Assembly: GCF_038396675.1 (NCBI RefSeq)
Contig: NC_088928.1
Location: 53,418,501-53,482,500, forward strand
DNA from: Hydra vulgaris
Taxonomy: Eukaryota > Cnidaria > Hydrozoa > Anthoathecata > Hydridae
Direction of reading: 5' to 3'
Length of the DNA stretch: 64,000 bases
Of this stretch, positions 55,284-64,000 are shown piece by piece; position 1 is the stretch's first letter; each line of letters starts with the position of its first letter. The position numbers were made by a program, and so were the translations under genes. The notes below the pieces were generated by a model. That model made no database searches. It was not told the DNA's origin and saw nothing but the letters and a program-made list of their open reading frames with translations.

Positions 55284-56940
55284 TTTATTAAAACATTATA
55301 TTTATAAAAAAACCTTTTTCGAGATACGGAAAAGTTTGTATAAAAAAAAAATAACCAGAAAATAAGTTATCAAATGTTCTTAATATATATATCAATACTA
55401 ATATATATATATATCATTAATAAATATCAAAATTACTCTTAGGTGCTTAATACAAGGTGGGGTGGAAATAAACGGGTAGGTAGAATTTTTGATAAGTTCT
55501 TAAGGAAGTGAATAAGGAAGTGAAGCGGGTGGTCCTATTAAACAGGTGGGTGGGAACTTTTATACTTATCAGTGAGTTTAGATTTTTAAATTTTCAAGGC
55601 TAGTTAAAGGTCAGTTTCTACTCATCCGTTTTTCTTCGGGAACGCGAAAGGATGGGGAAAAATAATAACATGAGTATCCGTAGTTTTGCTTCGGAAAAGC
55701 TAAATAACTACGAATGCTCATAGTTGTTAGATGCTTTTCAAGAAAAGTCTGAATCGTTTAAATAACAGACCTTTTGCAGATTTTTAAAAGAAAAAACACC
55801 GAATCTTACTGTAGGCTGCAAGCAATCTTTTAAAATTAATTTAAAATGTATTATGTCTATCAAGATTTTTGTTATATAATGTAATATAATATAGTTGCTG
55901 TATTTTATAGAATCCTAACCTTAGCTTTAATTTCCAGACCGTTGAAATCATATGTTCTTGAATGTTATTTTTAAGTGAAGACATTACTCGGTGCTGGAAT
56001 TAATTTAACCATTGCAAAGATATTTAGGCAATAGAATATTCCTCAAAAGATAAAAAGAGCTATTACGACCAGCATATAATTTTTTTGTTTATTTATTAAG
56101 TAAAGAACCTTGCAACTTTGAAATTTTTAATAAGCTTGAGATAAGTAAGAAAACTTTTTTAAAATTGTTAAACATCCCCTCCTTAGTGTTAAGCACCTGG
56201 GAGTAGTTGATTCATTCTATACACCACCAAAGTACGATGAATTATGCAACGAAGCGGGATGGCTTCATTAAGGTCAATGTCGAGAATTTTTACAATGCCT
56301 TCAAATAGTAGCTAAAAATAGTTTCATATAAAATCCATAAATATCAATAATAATGTAAGTTTGCTTAAATTTTCTGCTCTTAGAAACATTTTTCTGCTTT
56401 CTTTGATGTTGCCTTCTCGCAGCAAACACTGTGCATTTTTTTTCTTTCCTTTAAATAAAGTTCTGATATTTACGTTTTTGAAGAAAACTTATGTTGCATA
56501 ACAACTTTCAAAATTATTCATTGCAAATCCGCTTCACAATAATTATTATTTACAAATTATAAACCACGTGGTTTCATGGAACATTCAAGTGTTTACCAAA
56601 ATGAGAATCCCTATTTACTTTTTTTTTTTTAATATAAAGTATGGTTAAACTTTAAATAGTGCAAAGCAATTGCTTTTTTTATGTATAGTCCTTATGATGG
56701 CTAAATCTAACTTTTTTTACGTATTTAAGTAAGTAACCCAATTCGAGATTAGTTCGCGGGACCCTTAAATAAAAACATTTAAAAAAAGGGGAGGGGGTGA
56801 AGAATACTAATGTACGAGGATAAAGTCGTGTTTATTATAAAATATATATACTCAGTAACGTCACAATATTTTATTGTAAAAAAATTTTTTTTTAATATTT
56901 TCACGGGAATTACAACTTTTGCCGATTAAAAAAAAAGATT
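55284..56940. other. RTK intron, no clear feature
   Basis: A GGTGGG-containing stretch at 55455-55560 looks unlike its surroundings but has no coding signal. Confidence 0.4.
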
Positions 56941-57065
56941 GTTTTTTGAAAATTGCCGACTGCTAAGCCAACATTTGTCAACTGACTGTCTAAATTTGCC
57001 AACTGACTTGTCTAAAGGGTCTATATTTGTCGACTGACTTATCTAAAAGAGTTAAATTTGCTGAC
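56941..57065. repeat. Short degenerate tandem repeat (TTTGCCAACTGACTTGTCTAAA type)
   Basis: Four to five imperfect units of about 25-35 bp share TTTGyCrACTGACT. They border the hAT derivative and may be its subterminal repeats. Confidence 0.6.
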
Positions 57066-57089
57066 TAAATGAACAAAATAATCAATGAT

Positions 57090-57705
57090 AGGAAGGGGGG
57101 GGGGAGTGGATCACCCCCCTTTAAACTCACTCATACACACACACCCCATCGCCCCGACCTTGGTTTTACGTTTTTTCTCAGCAAAATCTTGTATTAGTTT
57201 GTAAATCGATCTGCTATGCTTCTTGATTTTCAATCGACATGATTGCTAAACTGTTTAATCTATCCTGGGTTATTGTTGATCTTAGATAATTTTTTATAAG
57301 TTTTAATCAAGAAAATAATCTCTCACCTGAAAGAAATTTTGGTGGTCCTTTCTAAACGAAATAGCCTTTTATTTGTTTACTATTTACTTCTGACCAAGTA
57401 GCAGGACTATCTGTTATATTCAGTTCTTCAGTATAATATTTTTCTTTACTCTCAGTCGTATTGGGTTGAGTTGTTTCCACTGAATATTTAGTTCAAGAAT
57501 TTCTAACTGGGAATCTTGTTTATTATCTTTCGCAGTATTTTCTTCTGCATCTTTTTCATTAATTTTTTTTTCATCTTTATTATGATTTTCTTTTTCATCT
57601 TTTTCATTATTTTCTTCTAAAGTTTTATTATCATTTTCTTCTGGATCTTTTTCATTTCTCACCTGGTTTTTTGTCAGCGTTGCCTATTTTTAAGTATTTA
57701 TTCAA
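57090..57705 (-). mobile_element. Internally deleted hAT derivative
   Basis: On the minus strand, an acidic, Lys/Glu-rich N-terminal frame (57662-57420: ENNEKDEKENHNKDEKK) leads to ITDSPATWSEVNSKQIKGYF, the segment before the hAT zinc region. After KGPPKF it jumps directly to SGERLFS-stop-LKLIKNYLRST, the hATC end, then LNSLAIMSIEN. The whole catalytic domain is deleted. A G-run/C-run pair near 57090-57120 may be the terminal region. Confidence 0.7.
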
Positions 57706-57925
57706 ACACTTTTGTTGTTTGGTATTTTGTTAGTAGTGATGAATTTTTATTTTTAAATCAGTTTGCAGGAGATAATTTTAGTATTAGCATTTTAAAAAAG
57801 AGAAATGACGCTCTTTTTTTATAGAAATAAAAAGGAATTTAAAGTGGCAGTAATATCGCAGGTTATTAATTAACATCGTATTAATTACTGAAAGAAGTAA
57901 TTAAGTAAACACTTATTGGTTACTT
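57706..57925. repeat. Dispersed repeat, paired with 16148-16350
   Basis: Colinear, same-strand match to the copy at 16.1-16.35 kb, with several small gaps. Confidence 0.7.
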
Positions 57926-59339
57926 CTTTTCACAAATAATCAATTATTATTTATTAATTATTGACCGACTTAAGTAGAATATTACCTTTTTAAATTTTTA
58001 TCAAACAACTTCCTTATTTTACAAAATATTAAAATAAAAATATTACCATTAGATTCAGAATAAAAATCTGTAAAAAACCGTATTTTTAAAATTTTTTAAA
58101 TCAGTTTATTATTTAATTTAAGAAGTTTTAAATTAGTAAATATGGTTTTTTCAAATTGATGCACCAAAAAAACCTTTTCAAAAAAATCTTTTCAAAAATG
58201 TCATCAAACAAAAATATTTTTTTACATTTTCTGATAGATGCAGTCCTATTTTATATTAATCTGCTTTTACATTGCGATATTACGAAAAAACTTTGTTTAA
58301 ATAAATTTTAACTAAAAGTGCACAGGTCAGAAATTGACCTTTTAGGTTTGATTTTGTAACACCCCAAATATTTTTATAGATTCTATTTAAGAAATCTTTA
58401 GATTTCACAAAACTGTAAAAATTAAAATTCTGCAGGTGGCACATTTCTGGAAAAGGTGTTTAAATGGAGCGGACCTATGAAATTATCATGCTAAAGTAAA
58501 GAAACTTTCAGAAACGCAAACCTTAAATTTTTACATTTTAATACTAATATCAAATAATGAAGTTCTGCCAAAAAAAACTATTTTGAGAACATAGAAAATA
58601 TAACGCTTTCGGGGCACCGACCCCAAATAGTGCAAATAAAAAAATATGAAAAATATTTTTGTACAATCTTATAGTAAATGAAATTTTATTCATTTACTAT
58701 AAGATTTAAATTATAAAAAAATACGTATTATAGTTAAAAAGTTATGACCAAAAAATGTTTTATTCTCCCTCCGCTTCCAAAAAAATGAGGAGGTTTTAAA
58801 TGACCATAACTTTTAAGATTTTTTTAAGAAACTTGAACATAAGATTTTTTTAAGAAACTTGAAATTTTATAATGAATTTCGATTTGGTTTAAGAAATTAT
58901 AAAAATATTTTTCAAATGCTCATCAATCAGGGCAGGTGGCCTCAAGTTTTGGTGTTTTCTTGTTCTCAGACTTTAATCACAGTTTATTTTTTTGACACAT
59001 TTGTCTTTTTATAACCATATGATACCATGTGATTATATGACTTTGAATACAAAAGATTTTAGTCTTCAAAATGCCTGAAATGCAATTTATTTACTTCTTT
59101 CATCGTGGTTCGAGCTAAAGACAGATATATTAAATCTATTTCCAACAGGCTTCATTTTTTGGTGCAAGGTTTCTGTTGATTGTTCATTATATCTTGACAG
59201 AGAGAAGCTATGAAGGTTTCTTATTACATGTACTTTCCATGTCACACTGAGGCTTTTATTCAAGAACTAAAATATATAACTGTATATAAAGAAAATATTT
59301 TAAGTAAAAGAAGTTATCAAACATTATGAGTTTATATCA
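57926..59339. other. RTK intron with one hairpin
   Basis: AT-rich, no coding signal. A perfect hairpin is at 58665-58706. Confidence 0.5.
58665..58706. repeat. Perfect inverted repeat, 18 bp arms
   Basis: Arms 58665-58682 and 58689-58706 are exact complements around a 6 nt loop. Confidence 0.9.
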
Positions 59340-59341
59340 TA

Positions 59342-59602
59342 CTTACTTCTGAACAGTATGCTTGAGAATGTTCAAAACTATTTGTAAAGTCTTGGATAAG
59401 CTTGTGAAACTGTGGATCTAGTGGTTCACTAAATGTACCAGTCACAAATTTGTCAAACTTTGTCCTTAATGTATCAATTAAAGAGAACAGCTCTATCTGA
59501 ATTACTAATGCAAGACTGTCTAAATTTTTCAATATTGCTCTTGAAACATTACCATCATATGTACCTATATGATAGCCTTTTCGTATAACACCAAGGGTAA
59601 AA
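59342..59602 (-). pseudogene. Fragment of an uncharacterised multicopy protein family
   Basis: The minus-strand frame GYHIGTYDGNVSRAILKNLD, then LFSLIDTLRTKFDKFVTG, then LDPQFHKLIQDFTNSFEHS, then QAYCSE ends at a good GTAAGT donor. From memory it resembles a repeated cnidarian protein with the motif YHGGxFxGNxCxxxLKNxD; function unknown. It could be one exon of a transposon ORF. It does not fit the RTK phases and is not part of it. Confidence 0.5.
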
Positions 59603-59746
59603 AATTGGTAATTAAAACGTCATAACTTTTTGTAGGGTGGTTCGATTTTGAAAACTTTTTCACTTTTGGAATATTGAAATGAAGCTCTTTTTAATAATAT
59701 AACAACCTAGAATTTGATGAATTTAAAAATTTCATTTAACATACCT

Positions 59747-59748
59747 AG

Positions 59749-59779
<31 letters not shown>

Positions 59780-59849
59780 TGTATGTATGTATGTATGTAT
59801 GTATGTATGTATGTATGTATGTATGTATGTATGTATGCATGTATGTATG
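59747..59849. repeat. (TATG)n microsatellite
   Basis: About 100 bp of tetranucleotide repeat with one phase slip near 59778. Confidence 0.95.
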
Positions 59850-60806
<957 letters not shown>

Positions 60807-61623
60807 TAAACTTTTAACATTAAAGTTATAATATTTTTAATAAGACTCTGTTAAGATTAACAATGTGAACTTTTGTTTCATTCTTAGCAATTTAGATAAC
60901 CTAATTTTAGATTGTATGTTCTTTCTTCACTTAAATCTAACCATCTCCTTCTCAGTTCCTCTATCATCACTTTTAATCAAACATAAAACATCTACATAAA
61001 GCAATCAAAATCAAGACTTTGTAATAATCACAAAAAAGCATAATAAAAAGTGAGGTAACAATAAAAGTGAGAACTAGAACTAAAAAGCCATATCCTGCAT
61101 ATTAGAAGTGATGCATCCTTGATTGTCATAGTACAACAAAGCAGAATGTCAATCAATAGCACAAATGCACAAACAGTGACACCCTACATAATAGATATGA
61201 CACAGTGGGTTTACTTTACTTCCATTTTCTTCTTTTAAAAAGAAACACTCTTTATGGAAAAAAAATTTCAAGTAGTATTAAAAAAGTGTTACTTGTATTA
61301 AAAAAAAAAAAAAATTTTGTGCCTTAAAAAAATTCATCAAAAAATTTTAAATTCATTTTCTATTTTACAGTTCAAAGTTTATTTTTATTTACATTTCAAA
61401 GTTTTTATTTACAGTTCAAAGTTTATTTTTATAAAGTCTATTTCACAGTTTAAACAAAAGATTTCAAACTTATTTTGATGTAGATTTAAATAGTTAAAAA
61501 AAAGTAAAAAAAAATAGTATCACTAAAAGTTAAACGGTTAAAACGGTTTGAACAATTAATTTTTATAAATAACTTAATATAACTTGATGAATACATTATA
61601 ATGTATGAATACACTATACTCAC
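60807..61623. other. RTK intron, no feature
   Basis: Non-coding. Short direct repeats of TTCAAAGTTTATTTTTA occur at 61370-61430. Confidence 0.5.
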
Positions 61624-61765
61624 TCCATTATATATTGATCTGAGTCCCAAATGTTTTTTCCAGATTTAATTTTTTTTCTATAGATTGTTATCAGGACAAC
61701 AGTAACAAATAAGAAACAAATTGAAACTGGAGCTAATATTGTTGCAATGATAATAGATGTTTTGT
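61624..61765 (-). CDS. Receptor tyrosine kinase exon (transmembrane helix)
   Basis: A 142 nt exon with acceptor AAATGTTTAG and donor GTGAGTAT. It encodes KTS, then about 23 hydrophobic residues (IIIATILAPVSICFLFVTVV, continuing LITIY), then the stop-transfer basic cluster RKKIKSGK and IWDSDQYIME. This is one single-pass helix followed by a short juxtamembrane. It enters in phase 1 and leaves in phase 2. Phase 2 is what the kinase exon at 13083-13294 requires. The juxtamembrane would be about 35 residues from membrane to glycine loop, in the normal range for RTKs. No other kinase exon lies on this strand in between. Confidence 0.85.
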
Positions 61766-62240
61766 CTAAACATTTAGAAAATAAGTAAAAATAAACATTT
61801 CAAAAAATAAATAAACATAAATTTTTTTCATTAAAATTATAATTTAATTCCAAATTTAAATAATATTATTTGACATATTCTTTCCGTTAAAAGTCATCAA
61901 ATATTTACATTAAAGTGGTTCAAAACTTTTAAGTGCAAAAAAATAATGTAATGGTTTTAACTTTAAGGTAAAACTGTTTTAAATCAAAAAGTTACAAAAA
62001 TTGTTAAAGTGTTTATTTGATGTCAATTGTATGATGTAACTTGCAGTGGTATATTGATTTATGAGTGTTTCAATAAAGTACTTTTTTACAAATATATAAT
62101 TTTAATAAAAATTAGTAATACGCAAAATATAATAAATACTGACAAAGAAATAATTTTTGTTAGAAAAAATAAATAATTTTGTTAGAAAAAATTTTGTTTT
62201 AATCAAAAACATAATAGTCTCTTCAATTTGAAACTAAAAA

Positions 62241-62336
62241 GAGATAATCCAGTGTTATCTCCAAGAGATAATCCAGTGTTATCCCCAAGAGATAATCCAG
62301 TGTTATCTCCAAGAAATAATCCAGTGTTATCTTCAA
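62241..62336. repeat. 24 bp tandem repeat, four units
   Basis: Four near-identical units of GAGATAATCCAGTGTTATCT plus CCAA. The period is a multiple of three and reads RDNPVLSP on the plus strand, but nothing else supports coding. Confidence 0.95.
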
Positions 62337-63062
62337 GAGCTCCAATCATTATTTTTTGTCAAAACAAAGGTTTAACATTTACAATCAATTGTGCAAAAAA
62401 GGAAGAGAACTGCAGCATTATGCTGAGCTGAAGGCTAGCAGGGAGCTAGGTTGATACAGAACTACATTGACATAAAATGACCACAACATTAAGACCTTAA
62501 TAGAATCTAAAATGGTACTATTGTTAGGGTATAAAATAATAAAGATTGATGAAATAACATATAGAAGTAGAACAAATAAAACTTAACATGTAAACATTTT
62601 GTTTAGAAAGAAAATCCATTAGGGAAAAAAGAAAACCTTGACTAGACATTTCTAGTATCAGTTTTAAAAAACAGCTGAAAGATCTGCAAATAGAAAACAA
62701 GGGAAAAAAGGGGTTCTAGTAGAAACACTATGAAAAAAAATAATTTAGATGTAATTCATAGCTTATATGTAGATATATAAAGGACTTGACTAGTTCTCCA
62801 CATAAGCCAATTTTGGTTTAATTTGATGGATAATTATTTAACGATTATACATATGTTTACAGTGTATCTGCTTTGATGCTATCATTTTAAACACTAGAAA
62901 ACACTAAGGAGTTATAAAAAAGTGGATTAAAAAATTTTGAGACTGCTACTTCTTGCTTTTAGACATCTTAAAAAAACAAACTACCCACCTTAACAAGATA
63001 TATTCATGTAGTAAAATGTCTGGTTTAACTTAAGAAGATTTAAAATCTAACAAAAGCTTTGA

Positions 63063-63292
63063 TAAATGATTAAGGACTTGAGGCTGAACAGTTCAACAGA
63101 AATATAATAGAAAATGATCAAGGACTTGAGGCTGAACAGTTCAACAGAAATATAATAGAAAATGATCAAGGACTTGAGGCTGAACAGTTCAACAGAAATA
63201 TGATAGAAAATGATCAAGGACTTGAGGCTGAACAGTTCAACAGAAATATAATAGAAAATGATCAAGGACTTGAGGCTAAACAGTTCAACAGA
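63063..63292. repeat. 48 bp tandem repeat, about five units
   Basis: Units contain AAGGACTTGAGGCTGAACAG and differ at only a few positions, so the array is young. It is intronic. Confidence 0.95.
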
Positions 63293-63650
63293 AACAGAAA
63301 TCTACAAAAAGATTAAGTAGTTTTGGTATGCATTGTTTTTATTTAATCAGTTTTAAAAGAATATAATAAGTAAAACCAAATTTATTTAATTATAGGATGA
63401 CAAATCAAGAAATGATTATCAGCATTTAACTGAACTAATGTTGATGGTAGTTTCTCAAAAGAAGTGGTTTAAATGTTGGCACCATTTAACCTCAGTCGTT
63501 ACTACACACTACTATATATGAAACAAGGATTTGCACCTTATGAGTTTCAACTCTAGTCCAAAATATTTTTTGATCAAACTCCAAAACATCCTAACTTAAA
63601 CTTATAACATTCAATTCATCTAAAGTCTTTAAAAATCATCAAATACTTAC

Positions 63651-63695
63651 GATCTCCAGAAACTTGTGGAACTGATGCTTGTGTAGTAAACAAAG
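63651..63695 (-). CDS. Receptor tyrosine kinase exon (extracellular stalk)
   Basis: A 45 nt exon with a T-rich acceptor (TTTTTTTTTAG) and donor GTAAGTAT. In phase it reads LFTTQASVPQVSGD, a Ser/Thr-rich extracellular stalk. It continues through a phase 1 junction into the transmembrane exon. The ectodomain exons must lie beyond 64 kb, so the ligand-binding type of this receptor cannot be read here. Confidence 0.75.
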
Positions 63696-64000
63696 CTAAA
63701 AAAAAACACCGGTTGTTTATTAGTTAAAAAAATAAATCCATGTACTCTTTACTTTAAAACTTCTATTAAGATTTAACTTAACTTTAAAACTTCTATATAG
63801 ATTTAACTAAAAATAAAAACTAATGGTTAATTAAATAATTAATAGTATTACACAAATATACATATATTTTAGTAAATAGGCTTTTACTATTATTATATTT
63901 TCTATTTATTCTATTAAATATTTAAACTTTTATTAATTAGTAAACTCCTCAATAATCAAATGTTACAGGTTAGTGCAGAAAATTTGCTGCACCATTAGTA
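63696..64000. other. RTK intron, no feature
   Basis: AT-rich intron upstream of the stalk exon; nothing else seen. Confidence 0.5.

Larger units (their letters stand above)
61766..63650. other. RTK intron with two tandem repeats
   Basis: Contains a four-unit 24 bp repeat (62241-62336) and a five-unit 48 bp repeat (63063-63292); otherwise AT-rich. Confidence 0.7.

Noticed and set aside
57420-57662. Glu/Lys/Asn-rich minus-strand frame as a separate gene
   Set aside because: Its continuation carries hAT N-terminal and hATC motifs; it is the charged lead of a transposase remnant.
62228-62431. Short protein with RDNPVLSP repeats
   Set aside because: A 24 bp tandem repeat open by chance, with no splice or start context.
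63047-63265. Repeat protein with a 16-residue period on the minus strand
   Set aside because: The 48 bp tandem repeat is a multiple of three and stays open by chance; it lies in an intron of the RTK.

Overview
This is an AT-rich animal window, most likely from a hydrozoan cnidarian such as Hydra. That is an inference from base composition, short phase-conserved GT-AG exons, long introns, and the mix of hAT, mariner and jockey/CR1-like elements. Most of the 64 kb is transposon debris, (AT)n arrays and intron. Three cellular genes can be read.

(1) A receptor tyrosine kinase (RTK) runs on the minus strand. Its juxtamembrane and transmembrane exons lie at 61.6-63.7 kb and its kinase exons at 2.7-13.3 kb. 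All splice phases agree if the transmembrane exon joins the first kinase exon across a 48 kb intron. The ectodomain lies beyond 64 kb. (2) Inside that intron, also on the minus strand (37.3-52.4 kb), is a complete four-exon gene for a 582-codon protein. It has a DRE-TIM (HMG-CoA-lyase-like) barrel and a C-terminal EF-hand. Its first coding exon is only the ATG. (3) Also inside the intron, on the plus strand (16.4-23.6 kb), are the last three exons of a UBE3A-like HECT ubiquitin ligase, with no upstream exons. All three carry in-frame nonsense codons without frameshifts: one TAG in the RTK, TAA and TGA in the DRE-TIM gene, and TAA just before the HECT cysteine.

Mobile elements, left to right. 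0.3-2.46 kb: a decayed Ty3/gypsy-type retrotransposon. 5.7, 10.5-11.9, 13.7-15.1, 17.7-20.4 and 20.8-22.4 kb: five copies of one jockey/CR1-like LINE family. 15.15-16.2 kb: a decayed multicopy ORF. 24.43-28.95 kb: a hAT with a degenerate 8 bp target duplication, split by a second LINE family. 29.5-36.4 kb: a four-level nest, in which a hAT is split by a LINE, the LINE by a mariner-type element, and the mariner by a 2.2 kb element. That innermost element has arrays of C-tract/G-tract repeats at both ends and one ORF joining a KRBA2/Ginger-like H2C2 segment to a Ulp1-type cysteine protease. 40.65-42.44 kb: a mariner and its internally deleted derivative, on either side of an (AT)n tract. 44.47-45.0 kb: a Tc1/IS630-type fragment. 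45.74-49.30 kb: a nearly intact hAT inside (AT)n. 57.1-57.7 kb: an internally deleted hAT. 53.9-54.0 kb: a tRNA-derived SINE-like sequence.

Other structure: several perfect hairpins, a six-unit tandem array resembling a tRNA D-arm, 24 bp and 48 bp tandem repeats in the RTK introns, and a short interstitial telomere-type repeat. The most unusual items are the innermost H2C2-Ulp1 element, the DRE-TIM/EF-hand gene nested in the giant RTK intron, and the shared nonsense codons.
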